64,000 bases of DNA from Cellulomonas sp. Root930 (lineage in GTDB: Bacteria > Actinomycetota > Actinomycetes > Actinomycetales > Cellulomonadaceae), in NCBI GenBank assembly GCA_001429255.1, contig LMJI01000001.1:496001-560000 (forward strand), read 5' to 3'. A program made the translations under genes and the position numbers. The notes beneath the pieces were generated by a model. It did no database searches, was not told the origin of the DNA, and saw only the letters and a program-made list of their open reading frames with translations. Below are positions 26,349 to 36,615 of this stretch, one piece after another (position 1 is the first letter of the stretch; each line of letters opens with the position of its first letter).

Positions 26349-27433
26349 GTCGGCGTCCCCGCGGTCTCGAGGGTGGCGGGCGCGGCGTCAGGCACGGGTT
26401 CCGGCTCCTTCACCCGGCGGCGGAACAGCCGTCCGATCGTCGCCAGCCCGTTGGGCAGGAACGCGACGACGAGGATGAACAGCGCGCCCTGGAAGTAGAT
26501 CCAGAACGACGGGAACGACTCCGACAGCGAGGTCTCCGCCCAGGACACCCCGATCGCGCCGAGCACCGGCCCGAGCAGGGTCGCCCGCCCGCCGATCGCG
26601 ACGCCGACCAGGAACCCGATCGAGGGCACCACGCCGACGTCGGCGGGCGAGATGATCCCGACGATGGGCGTGAACAGCGCCCCGCCGATCGCGGCGAAGC
26701 AGGCGGCGATCGCGTAGGCGACCACCTTGACCAGGGCAGGGTCGTAGCCGAGGAACCGGACGCGGTTCTCCTGGTCGCGCACCGCCACGAGCAGCTCGCC
26801 GTAGCGGGAGTTCATGACCAGCCGCACGATCGCCACCATCGCGAGCAGCACGCCCGCGGCGATGAAGTAGAGCATCCGCTTGTTCACCGGGTCGGAGAGC
26901 GTGAACCCGAAGAACGACTGGAACCCGTTGAGCCCGTTCGTGCCGCCGGTGACCTTCTGCTGGCCGATCAGCAGGATGGCGAACGCCGCCGCGAGCGCCT
27001 GCGACAAGATCGCGAAGTAGGCGCCGCGGACCCGCCGCTTGAACACCGCGAGGCCGAGCAGAGTGGCCACGAGGGCGGGCAGCACCAGGATCGCGAGGAT
27101 CGTGACGACCGGGTCCCGGAACGGCTCCCACCAGCCAGGAACCGTGCCGTCGCCGTACAGGAGCATGAAGTCGGGCACCCCGCCGGGGCCGGCGTCGGAC
27201 AGCTTGAGGTGCATGGCCATGAGGTAGCCACCGAGGCCGAAGAACACGCCCTGCCCGAGCACCAGCATCCCGCCGCGCCCCCACGCCAGCCCGATGCCGA
27301 CCGCGACCATGGCCAGGCAGCAGAACTTGGCCAGCAGGTTCAGCCGGAAGTCGGAGAGCAGCGCCGGGGCGACGCCGAAGAGCACCACCGCGGCGAGGAC
27401 GAGGCCGCCCCAGACCCGGATGCGGGGGCTCAT
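26345..27433 (-). CDS. urtC: Urea ABC transporter permease UrtC
   Basis: The 362-residue LivM-like permease has about nine hydrophobic segments. The family signature VRDQENRVRFLGYDP lies in the cytoplasmic loop, followed by VGVAIGGRATLLGPVLGA. UrtC-type features include the long loop with MLLYGDG and the FFGF segment before the fifth span. ATG 27433 overlaps the urtB stop as ATGA. The long open frame upstream of this ATG is a shadow of urtB. Confidence 0.93.
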   Translation of the reverse strand: MSPRIRVWGGLVLAAVVLFGVAPALLSDFRLNLLAKFCCLAMVAVGIGLAWGRGGMLVLGQGVFFGLGGYLMAMHLKLSDAGPGGVPDFMLLYGDGTVPGWWEPFRDPVVTILAILVLPALVATLLGLAVFKRRVRGAYFAILSQALAAAFAILLIGQQKVTGGTNGLNGFQSFFGFTLSDPVNKRMLYFIAAGVLLAMVAIVRLVMNSRYGELLVAVRDQENRVRFLGYDPALVKVVAYAIAACFAAIGGALFTPIVGIISPADVGVVPSIGFLVGVAIGGRATLLGPVLGAIGVSWAETSLSESFPSFWIYFQGALFILVVAFLPNGLATIGRLFRRRVKEPEPVPDAAPATLETAGTPT

Positions 27434-28314
27434 GCGAGGCTCCGCGTGCGCACCGAGACGAGCCCCTGGGGCCTGACCTGCAGGAACGCGACGATCACGA
27501 CGAACAGGAGCACCTTGGCCAGGCTGGCCGTCGTCGAGTACTCGAAGCCCGCCGAGAGGAGTCCGAGGCCGAACGCCGCGATCACCGCACCCTTGAGCTG
27601 GCCGATGCCGCCGACCACCACCACGAGGAAGGCGTCGACGATGTAGTTGGTGCCCACGGTCGGACCGACCGACCCGAGCAGGGTGAGCGCCACGCCCGCG
27701 ACGCCGGCCACGCCGGACCCGATGAAGAAGGTCAGACGGTCGGTGGCCCGCGTCGAGATCCCCGACGTCTCGGCGAGGTCGCGGTTCTGCACGGTGGCCC
27801 GGATGCGCCGGCCGAGCGGGCTGAGCTTGAGCAGCAGCGCGAGGGCGACCACGCAGACGATCGCGAGCGCCAGGATGAACAGCCGCGTCCGTGGGATCCC
27901 GACGCCGAGGATCGGCACCGCCCCCGACAGCCAGGCCGGCGCGCGGACGTCCACGTTGGGGGCGCCGAACACGTCGCGCGCCAGCTGCTGGAGCACCAGC
28001 GCGACGCCGAACGTGACGAGCAGCGTGTCCAGCGGGCGCGTGTACATGCGCGAGATGAGCGTGATCTCGAGGATCAGCCCGAGCAGGCCGCCGACGAGGA
28101 ACCCGATGACCAGCGAGACCAGCAGGGACACCCCCGCGTCGGCGATCACCTTCTGCACCACGAACGCCGTGTACGCGCCGGCCATCATGAACTCGCCGTG
28201 CGCCATGTTGATGACGCCCATCTGACCGAACGTCAGCGCCAGGCCGAGCGCCGCGAGCAGCAGCACCGACCCCAGGCTGAGGCCCGCGAAGAGCTGTGAG
28301 ACGAGGGCATCCAT
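27430..28314 (-). CDS. urtB: Urea ABC transporter permease UrtB
   Basis: The 294-residue LivH-like permease has eight or so hydrophobic spans and the signature GQMGVINMAHGEFMMAGAY near the N-terminus, plus QNRDLAETSGIS in the cytoplasmic loop. ATG 28314 has AGGAAGG upstream; the frame continues 5' but codes nothing conserved. A strong hairpin lies between urtA and this gene (28347-28382) and may lower its expression relative to the binding protein. Confidence 0.92.
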   Translation of the reverse strand: MDALVSQLFAGLSLGSVLLLAALGLALTFGQMGVINMAHGEFMMAGAYTAFVVQKVIADAGVSLLVSLVIGFLVGGLLGLILEITLISRMYTRPLDTLLVTFGVALVLQQLARDVFGAPNVDVRAPAWLSGAVPILGVGIPRTRLFILALAIVCVVALALLLKLSPLGRRIRATVQNRDLAETSGISTRATDRLTFFIGSGVAGVAGVALTLLGSVGPTVGTNYIVDAFLVVVVGGIGQLKGAVIAAFGLGLLSAGFEYSTTASLAKVLLFVVIVAFLQVRPQGLVSVRTRSLA

Positions 28315-28346
28315 CCGGACCCGCCTTCCTGTCCGTGCGAGGGGGC

Positions 28347-28382
28347 GGTGGCCCGGCGTCACAGAGGAGCCGCCGGGCCACC
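28347..28382 (-). terminator. Hairpin between urtA and urtB
   Basis: A perfect 12-bp stem (GGTGGCCCGGCG / CGCCGGGCCACC) with a 12-base loop lies in the 82-base gap after urtA. Placed inside the operon, it probably acts as a partial terminator or 3' mRNA stabiliser so that more binding protein than permease is made. No T tract follows. Confidence 0.65.
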
Positions 28383-28396
28383 GCGTCAGGGGTGGG

Positions 28397-29656
28397 TCAG
28401 GACAGGCCCTCGGCCCAGTCGTAGCCCTCGAGGAACGGGTCCGGCTCGATGGGGCCGTCCGACGACCACTCGGTGTAGATGAGCCCGTCTGGGCCGATCT
28501 TGCCGATGAGCGCGGTCTTGGCGATGTGGTGGTTGTCGCCGTTCACCGTCACCGTGCCCTCGGGGGCGTCGAACGTCACGCCGCCGGCCGCCTCCTGGAT
28601 GTCCGCGACGTCGAACGACTCGGCCTTCTCGACCATGCCCTTCCAGAGGTAGAGCGACGTGTACGCCGCCTCCATCGGGTCCGACGTCACGCGCTCGTCG
28701 CCGAACTTGGCCTTGAACGCCTCGACGAACGTGGCGTTCTCCGGGCTGTCGACCGTCTGGTAGTAGTTCCACGCGGTGAGCTGGCCGACGATGTTGTCGA
28801 TGCCGATGCCACCGACCTCCTCCTCGGCGATGGACACCGAGACCACCGGGAGCGTGTCCGCGGCGAGGCCGACGTTCTTGTACTCCTTGAAGAACGCGAC
28901 GTTGGAGTCGCCGTTGAGGGTGTTGAACACCGCGTCGGCGCCCGAGCCCTTGAGCTTGTTCACGATCGTCGCGAAGTCGGTGTGCCCGAGCGGGGCGTAC
29001 TCCTCACCGACGATCTCCACGTCGTTGGCTCCGGCCCACGCGATGATCTCCTTGTTGGCCGTGCGCGGGAACACGTAGTCGGAGCCGACGAGGAAGATCT
29101 TCGACTTGCCCTGCTCCTTGAGGTAGTCCATGCCGGGCAGGATCTGCTGGTTGGTCGTCGCGCCCGTGTAGAAGATGTTGGGCGACGCCTCCAGGCCCTC
29201 GTACTGGACCGGGTAGAACAGCAGCGAGTCCTTGGCCTCGAAGACGGGGAGCATGGCCTTGCGCGACGAGGACGTCCAGCCGCCGAACACGGCGGCGACG
29301 CAGTCGGACGAGATGAGCTTCTCGGCCTTCTCCGCGAACACGGTCGGCTCCGAGGCGCCGTCCTCCGCCACGATCTCGAGCTGCTTGCCCAGGACCCCGC
29401 CGTCGGCGTTGATCTCCTCGGCGGCCAGGTCGAGGGAGTCGCGGACGGTCTGCTCGGAGATGGCCATGGTGCCGGACAGCGAGTTGAGGAAGCCGATCTT
29501 GACGGTGTCGCCGGACGTGTCGACGCACGAGGCCGACGACGCCGAGCTGTCGGCGCCGGGGTCGTCGGAGGTGCGGGCGCCACAGCCGGCGACGCCGAGG
29601 GCGACGGCCAGGGCGGCCGCCGGGAAGGCGAGTGCGCGCGTGCGAGATCTGGTCAA
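28397..29656 (-). CDS. urtA: Urea ABC transporter substrate-binding lipoprotein UrtA
   Basis: The 419-residue protein starts with a lipoprotein signal peptide (lipobox VAGC at about 22-25) and is a type I binding protein of the amide/urea group. Matching segments are [36 protein letters not shown] and [17 protein letters not shown]. It captures urea outside the membrane for UrtBC. The start is TTG, with AAAGG 8 bases upstream. It heads the urt operon; its promoter carries the GlnR-like and TGTATACA motifs. Confidence 0.94.
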   Translation of the reverse strand: MTRSRTRALAFPAAALAVALGVAGCGARTSDDPGADSSASSASCVDTSGDTVKIGFLNSLSGTMAISEQTVRDSLDLAAEEINADGGVLGKQLEIVAEDGASEPTVFAEKAEKLISSDCVAAVFGGWTSSSRKAMLPVFEAKDSLLFYPVQYEGLEASPNIFYTGATTNQQILPGMDYLKEQGKSKIFLVGSDYVFPRTANKEIIAWAGANDVEIVGEEYAPLGHTDFATIVNKLKGSGADAVFNTLNGDSNVAFFKEYKNVGLAADTLPVVSVSIAEEEVGGIGIDNIVGQLTAWNYYQTVDSPENATFVEAFKAKFGDERVTSDPMEAAYTSLYLWKGMVEKAESFDVADIQEAAGGVTFDAPEGTVTVNGDNHHIAKTALIGKIGPDGLIYTEWSSDGPIEPDPFLEGYDWAEGLS

Positions 29657-29742
29657 CGGAGGGGCCTTTCGCTGGGGAAGAGCTCACGGGCAGATCCGGA
29701 CTCGGGCTCGGGCAGTACGCGACACCGCGCTGTGTCCCGCGC

Positions 29743-29750
29743 TGTATACA
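29743..29750. promoter_or_regulatory. TGTATACA palindrome upstream of urtA
   Basis: The same perfect palindrome as at 23862 lies 86 bases before the urtA start. In the urtA direction it reads GGATGTATACAG. It is a likely site for the GntR protein encoded in this operon and may overlap the -10 region. Confidence 0.55.
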
Positions 29751-29787
29751 TCCCTGTGCCCATGGGTGACGAACCTAGGGACGGGGT

Positions 29788-29826
29788 GTTTCCGGCAGCG
29801 ACGAGCCCCCGTAAACGGTCTGTTTC
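29788..29826. promoter_or_regulatory. GlnR-like phased half-sites upstream of urtA
   Basis: Forward-strand GTTTC (29788), GTAAA (29811) and GTTTC (29822) are spaced 23 and 11 bases. Reading toward urtA they are GAAAC-n6-TTTAC and a downstream GAAAC. The set closely matches the one upstream of uca and lies in the promoter region shared with the divergent aminotransferase. Confidence 0.55.
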
Positions 29827-29870
29827 GGACCGGTCCCGGTTCAGTCACGAGGCGGCGATACGCTCGACGA

Positions 29871-31097
29871 ATGCCGCACCTGCGCCCGCTGGACCAGTCG
29901 TCGAAGCTCAAGAACGTGCTCTACGAGATCCGCGGGTCCGCCCTGGACGAGGTCGTCCGGCTCGAGGCCGAGGGCCACACGATCCTGCGGCTCAACACCG
30001 GCAACCCCGCCGCGTTCGGCTTCGAGGCACCCCACCAGATCGTCCGCGACGTCATCGCGGCCATCCCGCACGCCCACGGGTACACCGACTCGCGCGGCAT
30101 CCTGTCCGCCCGCCGCGCGGTGGTCACCCGGTACGAGACCGAGCCCGGCTTCCCGGAGATCGACGTCGACGACGTGTACCTGGGCAACGGCGTGTCCGAG
30201 CTCATCACCATGGTCATGCAGGCACTCCTCGACGAGGGCGACGAGGTGCTCATCCCCTCCCCCGACTACCCGCTCTGGACCGCGATGACCTCGCTGTCCG
30301 ACGGCGTGCCCGTGCACTACCGCTGCGACGAGTCCGCCGGCTGGGAGCCCGACCTGGAGCACCTGCGCTCCCTGGTCACCCCGCGGACCAAGGCGATCGT
30401 CGTCATCAACCCGAACAACCCCACCGGCGCGGTCTACTCACGCACCGTGCTGGAGGGCATCGCCGCGATCGCCCGCGAGCACAGCCTCCTGCTGCTCGCC
30501 GACGAGATCTACGACCGCATCCTGTTCGACGGCGCCGAGCACATCCCGATGGCCACGGTCGCCCCGGACCTGCTCTGCCTGACGTTCAACGGGTTGTCCA
30601 AGACGTACCGGGTGGCCGGCTACCGCTCCGGCTGGCTCGTCGTCACCGGCCCCCGCGAGCACGCCACCGGGTTCCTCGAGGGCATCACCCTGCTCGCGTC
30701 CACCCGCCTGTGCCCCAACGTCCCCGCGCAGCACGCCGTCCAGGCGGCCCTCGGCGGGATCCAGAGCATCGACGCCCTCATCGCCCCCGGCGGCCGGCTG
30801 CACGAGCAGCGCGACGTGGCCTACCGCGGGCTGACCTCCATCCCCGGCGTCGACTGCGTCCGCCCCGACGGCGCCCTGTACCTGTTCCCGCGCCTCGACC
30901 CCGAGGTGCACGAGATCCGCGACGACGCCCGCCTCGTCTACGACCTGCTGGTCAGCGAGCACATCCTGCTGGTCCAGGGCACGGGCTTCAACTGGCCCAC
31001 CCCGGACCACCTGCGCATCGTCACGCTCCCGGAGGCCAGGGTCCTGCAGGAGGCCATCGAACGCATGGGCAACTTCCTGGCCAGCTACCGCCAGTGA
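29871..31097 (+). CDS. Class I/II aminotransferase (AlaA-like)
   Basis: The 408-residue PLP enzyme matches the AlaA/AspC family fold I aminotransferases. Key residues are INPNNPTGAVYS (PLP ring contact), LLADEIYDRILFDG (Asp and Tyr), the Schiff-base lysine in FNGLSKTYRVAGYRSGW, and the C-terminal substrate arginine in LRIVTLPEA. It probably makes alanine from pyruvate and glutamate, close to E. coli AlaA. ATG 29871 has only a weak ribosome-binding site. It is divergent from urtA and may share its nitrogen-regulated promoter region. Confidence 0.9.
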   Translation: MPHLRPLDQSSKLKNVLYEIRGSALDEVVRLEAEGHTILRLNTGNPAAFGFEAPHQIVRDVIAAIPHAHGYTDSRGILSARRAVVTRYETEPGFPEIDVDDVYLGNGVSELITMVMQALLDEGDEVLIPSPDYPLWTAMTSLSDGVPVHYRCDESAGWEPDLEHLRSLVTPRTKAIVVINPNNPTGAVYSRTVLEGIAAIAREHSLLLLADEIYDRILFDGAEHIPMATVAPDLLCLTFNGLSKTYRVAGYRSGWLVVTGPREHATGFLEGITLLASTRLCPNVPAQHAVQAALGGIQSIDALIAPGGRLHEQRDVAYRGLTSIPGVDCVRPDGALYLFPRLDPEVHEIRDDARLVYDLLVSEHILLVQGTGFNWPTPDHLRIVTLPEARVLQEAIERMGNFLASYRQ

Positions 31098-31100
31098 GCG

Positions 31101-32690
31101 CTACCGACCCTCGGTGACCGGGACGTCCGTGATCCGGAACGGCTGCACGCCCATGTCCACGGCCGCGGACTGCGTGATCTGCTTCGACCGCGTCGGGGCG
31201 TCCACCACGACGGTGTCCGTCCCCGGGTCGGGCCACAGCACCGTCACCAGGATGCTGCTACCCGGCTCGGGACCGTCGATGACGCGGTCGGCCAACGGAT
31301 CCCGGCGATCCTCGCCCGTGAGGTAGTCGACCGGGTAGAGCCGCAGGTCCCCGCGCAGCAGCGTGACGTTCGTGGCGGCCTGCTGCAGGCCCGCGTCGAA
31401 CGAGCCTCGCGCGTCCCACGCACCGGTCGAGAAGGGGGTGCCGTCGGCCTTCGCCGCCCCGGCCGTGTTGCTGACCTCCAGGCTCCCGACGAGGTACCTG
31501 CCCACGCGACGGACCTCCCGCACCCGCACGTCGACCGGCACGTTGTTCCCCGAGTCGATGGTCACGGCGCCCTGCCCGGCCGCCGTGGGTCCGGTCGTCT
31601 CCGGCAGCGCTCCGGCAGGGGGCTCGGTCACCTCTGCGACCTCGTCCTGCTCGGTCGTCAGCACCAGCTCGACGCGCCGGTTGGCCGCCCGGGCCTCGTC
31701 CGAGGTCCCGGTCGCCGTCGGCTCGCTCTCCCCACGGCCCTGCACGGACACGTCGAACCCCGCCAGGTCAGCGAGCTCCCCGAGACGTGTGGCGACGGCC
31801 TGCGCACGACGCTCCGAGAGGCCCTGGTTGTACGCGTCGTCCGCGACGTCGTCGGTGTGCCCGACGACCGCGAGCGCCCCACCCTCGTATGCACGGACCT
31901 GCTGCGCGGCCGCCGTCAGCGCGGCGTCGGCCTGCGCTCCGAGGTCCGCGGAGTCGACTCCGAAGAGCACGTCCGAGCCGATGGCCACCGTGACCGTCTG
32001 CGACGTGGTGCGGGTGCGCACCTGGCCGCCGACCTGCTCGGTGTAGGAGTCGAGCCGCACCACGGGTGCCGTCGCCACGGGGTCCTCGCGGATCTCGGAG
32101 GTCGGGATCGTGAGCACCCCGGCGTCCCCCGCGTCGGCCACGGGCACCCCCTCGACGAGGCCCCGGCCGCCGGGCAGGAGCACGTCGACCGTCGACGTGC
32201 TCGGCGCGGCGAACGCCACGTACAGCACCTCGGTCTGCTCGCCCGCCGCCTGGGCCGCGGTGTCCGTCGCGGGGCCGCCCACGGACATCACCCACGAGGC
32301 GAACACGGCGTCGCTCTCGGTGCGCGCGGGCAGCGAGACGGTCCCCTCGGTCAGGTCGACGAGCCGCACGCCGTTCGCGCCCGGGCTCAGGGACACGAAC
32401 ACGTCCCAGAGCCCGGTCTGCAGCGACGCGTCCTTGGGGCCGGCGATCCGCAGCATGCCGATGTCGTCGGTGACCACGACCGGACCGACCTCGAGCGTCA
32501 CCCGGTCGCCCTTGAGCACGACCTCCGCCGTCACCGGGTCCGTGCCGGCGGTCATCGCGCTCGGGCTCGCGCTCGGGGTCCGGGAGTCCGCCGGCGTCGG
32601 CGGCTCGTCGGGGCTGCACGCGACGCACGCGAGCACCGCGAGCACGACGGGCAGCGCGATACGGACCGTCGCCCGGGCGGGCTGGGGCAC
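31101..32690 (-). CDS. OmpA-like lipoprotein
   Basis: The 529-residue protein has a lipoprotein signal (lipobox LACVAC, Cys about 25), an N-terminal domain of unknown fold (40-210), and an OmpA/MotB peptidoglycan-binding domain (about 225-345). The latter shows LFGVDSADLGAQA, VVGHTDDVADDAYNQGLSERRAQAVATRL and ANRRVELVL. A further beta-rich domain with VRVREVRRVGRYLVGSLEVSN fills the C-terminus. It likely anchors the membrane to peptidoglycan. GTG 32690 has AGGAG 7 bases before it. It is convergent with the aminotransferase gene (3-base gap). Confidence 0.87.
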   Translation of the reverse strand: MPQPARATVRIALPVVLAVLACVACSPDEPPTPADSRTPSASPSAMTAGTDPVTAEVVLKGDRVTLEVGPVVVTDDIGMLRIAGPKDASLQTGLWDVFVSLSPGANGVRLVDLTEGTVSLPARTESDAVFASWVMSVGGPATDTAAQAAGEQTEVLYVAFAAPSTSTVDVLLPGGRGLVEGVPVADAGDAGVLTIPTSEIREDPVATAPVVRLDSYTEQVGGQVRTRTTSQTVTVAIGSDVLFGVDSADLGAQADAALTAAAQQVRAYEGGALAVVGHTDDVADDAYNQGLSERRAQAVATRLGELADLAGFDVSVQGRGESEPTATGTSDEARAANRRVELVLTTEQDEVAEVTEPPAGALPETTGPTAAGQGAVTIDSGNNVPVDVRVREVRRVGRYLVGSLEVSNTAGAAKADGTPFSTGAWDARGSFDAGLQQAATNVTLLRGDLRLYPVDYLTGEDRRDPLADRVIDGPEPGSSILVTVLWPDPGTDTVVVDAPTRSKQITQSAAVDMGVQPFRITDVPVTEGR

Positions 32691-32817
32691 TGTGACACTC
32701 CTCCGATACACGCGCGCCGATTCGGTCGCGCACGTGCAGATGGTGCCATGTCGGGCATCGGCGTGACGCCACCGTCACCCCTGTGACACACCTGGGCCGA
32801 CGACCGCGGGGCAGCAG

Positions 32818-32851
32818 AACGGGCCGGCCACCCGGAGGTGACCGGCCCGTT
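32818..32851 (-). terminator. Terminator of groEL
   Basis: Arms AACGGGCCGG and CCGGCCCGTT form a perfect 10-bp stem around a 14-base loop, 38 bases after the groEL stop codon. On the groEL strand the stem ends in TT. Confidence 0.75.
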
Positions 32852-32889
32852 CGGCCGTGCTAGATGGTGCTCAGCGGTTCAGCTGCGGA

Positions 32890-34575
<1,686 letters not shown>

Positions 34576-34630
34576 TCACCCGCGGTCTTGTCCCGCGTGC
34601 GACGGCCCTCACCGGACGGCCGTGGTGATT

Positions 34631-34693
34631 CTGTCACTCTCCACCGGAGAGTGCTAAGTCCAATGGTTAGCACTCGACCCCCGAGAGTGCAAG
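34631..34693. promoter_or_regulatory. Two tandem CIRCE elements (HrcA operators)
   Basis: CIRCE 1 (34631-34657) is CTGTCACTC-N9-GAGTGCTAA: right half perfect, left half 6 of 9. CIRCE 2 (34667-34693) is TTAGCACTC-N9-GAGTGCAAG: left half perfect, right half 7 of 9. They are separated by 9 bases, that is, the same spacing as inside each element. HrcA repression of groEL is expected; the double site could serve groEL and, less likely, the divergent GH15 gene. Confidence 0.85.
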
Positions 34694-34747
34694 CAGCGTT
34701 CACTCAGAGCGGCACCCCAGGAGCCGCGTCAGGGCTATCGTGCGCGT

Positions 34748-36235
34748 GTGCAGGATCACGACGAGGACGTCGACACCGGCGGTCGGCGTACCGCGGGCGC
34801 GGTCGTCGCGCCCCTGCGTCGTGTCCGGCACGCGGACCGCCGCCGGCGCACGGGGGGCGCCCTCGCCGTCGCATTCGTGGTCGCGGCCACCACCGCCATC
34901 GTCGCCACGGCGCCAGCCGGAGCGCGCGCCGCCGAGACCCCGGCCCCGCCGGCCGCCGCCCCGCCCGCCCCGGAGTACGCGACGATCCCGCTCTACCACG
35001 AGGGCCTCACCACGCTGGCGGGCGGCCTCCGGGTGCCCCTGGCGCCCGGCACCGACGCGACGTTCCTGGCCGGCACCCACGTCGTCGACCCCGCGGCGTC
35101 GACCCTCGCTCGCGCGGTCACCGGAGCGGCCCCTGCCGGGCACGGTGCCACCGCGCGCGCCGCCGCCTCGGTCGCCGGCCGCCAGCGCGCCTGGCTCGCC
35201 TCCGGCACCGTCCCCGACGTCGGCGGGCCGTACGAGGACATGGCTCGCGCCGCCCTGCTGGACCTGCACGCGCTCATGCTCCCGGACGGTGCGGCCGTCG
35301 CGGCCTGGTCGCAGAAGTGGCGGTACGTGTGGCCGCGCGACGCCTCGTTCGTGGCCGTGGCGCTGGCCCGGACCGGCCACGTCGACGACGCCCTCGAGAT
35401 CCTCTGCTTCCTCGACCGGGTGCAGTCGGCGGACGGCTCCTTCCAGGCGCGGTACCTGCCCGACGGCTCGGGGCCGCCCGACGACCGCGGCGTGCAGACG
35501 GACGGCACGGGGTGGGCGCTGTGGGCCGCCGGCCTGGTCGTCGCGGAGATCGCCGATCCCGCCGAGCGCACCGCGGCGGCCGAGGAGCTCCGGCCGTTGA
35601 TCGTGCGCTCCACCCGGCACGCGATCGAGCTGGTCCGGCGCGACGGTCTCCCGCCCGCGTCACCGGACTACTGGGAGGTGCCCGAGGACGCGCTCACGCT
35701 CGGCACGGTCGCGCCGCTCGTCGCCGGCCTGCAGCAGGCGTCGACCCTCCTGCCCCTGACGGGCGACGACGCGCTGGCCGGGTCCGCGTTCGACGCTGCG
35801 ATCCGCTCCAAGGTGGCCGTGATCCGCGCGTTCGGCCCGACCGGGTTCGCGCGGTACGCGGACGGCGGGCACGCGGACGCCGCCAGCGCCTTCCTGCTGC
35901 CGCCGTTCCTCACCACCGCGGTCCCGGGTGCCGACGAGGCGTGGCGGGCGTCGGCCGTGGCCATGGTCCGCCCCGCGAACGGCCTGGCGCCCGGGGCCGG
36001 GTGGCGCGACGACGGCGTCTCCTGGACGCCGCAGACGTCGCTCTACGCGTGGGTGGCGGCGGAGAGCGGCGACGCCGACCTGGCCGACGGCTGGCTCACG
36101 TTCCTGGACACCCACCGCACCCCCTCGGGATCGCTGCCCGAGAAGGTGCTGGCCGACGGCTCCCCCGCGGCGGTCGCTCCCCTGGGCTGGAGCGCGGCCT
36201 GCGTGCTGCTGGCGCTCGACACCCTCGAGGGGTGA
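34748..36235 (+). CDS. Exported GH15 (glucoamylase-like) family protein
   Basis: The 495-residue protein has a basic N-terminus with one hydrophobic segment (about 37-58) acting as signal or anchor, then an (alpha/alpha)6 barrel of the GH15 type. Recognisable are KWRYVWPRDASFVAVAL, SFQARYLPDGS and PDYWEVPEDALTLGT, whose Glu is the probable general acid. The WPRD motif is diagnostic. It may hydrolyse alpha-glucans or trehalose-like sugars; the starch-binding and beta-sandwich domains of classical glucoamylases are missing. GTG start; divergent from groEL. Confidence 0.8.
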   Translation: MQDHDEDVDTGGRRTAGAVVAPLRRVRHADRRRRTGGALAVAFVVAATTAIVATAPAGARAAETPAPPAAAPPAPEYATIPLYHEGLTTLAGGLRVPLAPGTDATFLAGTHVVDPAASTLARAVTGAAPAGHGATARAAASVAGRQRAWLASGTVPDVGGPYEDMARAALLDLHALMLPDGAAVAAWSQKWRYVWPRDASFVAVALARTGHVDDALEILCFLDRVQSADGSFQARYLPDGSGPPDDRGVQTDGTGWALWAAGLVVAEIADPAERTAAAEELRPLIVRSTRHAIELVRRDGLPPASPDYWEVPEDALTLGTVAPLVAGLQQASTLLPLTGDDALAGSAFDAAIRSKVAVIRAFGPTGFARYADGGHADAASAFLLPPFLTTAVPGADEAWRASAVAMVRPANGLAPGAGWRDDGVSWTPQTSLYAWVAAESGDADLADGWLTFLDTHRTPSGSLPEKVLADGSPAAVAPLGWSAACVLLALDTLEG

Positions 36236-36241
36236 CACGCC

Positions 36242-36276
36242 GACGGGCCGCACCCCCGTGAGGAGCGCGGCCCGTC
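36242..36276. terminator. Bidirectional hairpin terminator
   Basis: Arms GACGGGCCGC and GCGGCCCGTC (10 bp, perfect) with a 15-base loop lie between the convergent GH15 and cold-shock genes. Confidence 0.75.
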
Positions 36277-36286
36277 CACGTCGGGG

Positions 36287-36490
36287 TCAGAGACCGCGGA
36301 CCTGCTCGGCCTGCGGGCCCTTGGTGCCCTGTCCGACCTCGAACTCGACGTCCTGGCCCTCCTCGAGGGACCGGTAGCCGTCCGACTGGATCGCGCTGAA
36401 ATGCACGAAGAGGTCCTGGCCTCCCCCTGTCGGGGTGATGAAGCCGTACCCCTTCTCCGCGTTGAACCACTTCACGATGCCCTGGGCCAT
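36287..36490 (-). CDS. cspA: Major cold-shock protein CspA-like
   Basis: The 67-residue single-domain cold-shock protein has RNP1 KGYGFITP and RNP2 LFVHFSAI with the aromatic residues needed for RNA binding. Sequence is close to the abundant CspA of Actinobacteria. It acts as an RNA chaperone. A 120-base upstream gap may be a regulated 5' leader, common for csp genes; a GGGAG stretch just before the ATG serves as ribosome-binding site. Confidence 0.95.
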   Translation of the reverse strand: MAQGIVKWFNAEKGYGFITPTGGGQDLFVHFSAIQSDGYRSLEEGQDVEFEVGQGTKGPQAEQVRGL

Positions 36491-36615
36491 GCCGTACTCC
36501 CTGTAGCTCCTCGACGCCTCGTGCCGGACGCCCCGCCGGCGCCCGATGCGCGTGAGCCTAGAGGCCGCGCTCCCGCGCCGACCAGGGTCGTCTCGGTGCC
36601 GTCCGAGCGGACGGC

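Noticed and set aside
26345..28381. A 678-codon fused permease (urtB plus urtC in one frame)
   Set aside because: The upstream part is a frame shadow of urtB. The true urtC begins at the ATG overlapping the urtB stop.
34649..34675. An inverted-order CIRCE (GAGTGCTAA-N9-TTAGCACTC) as a new operator type
   Set aside because: Checking both flanks shows correctly spaced, weaker half-sites that make two normal CIRCE elements, so no new type is needed.
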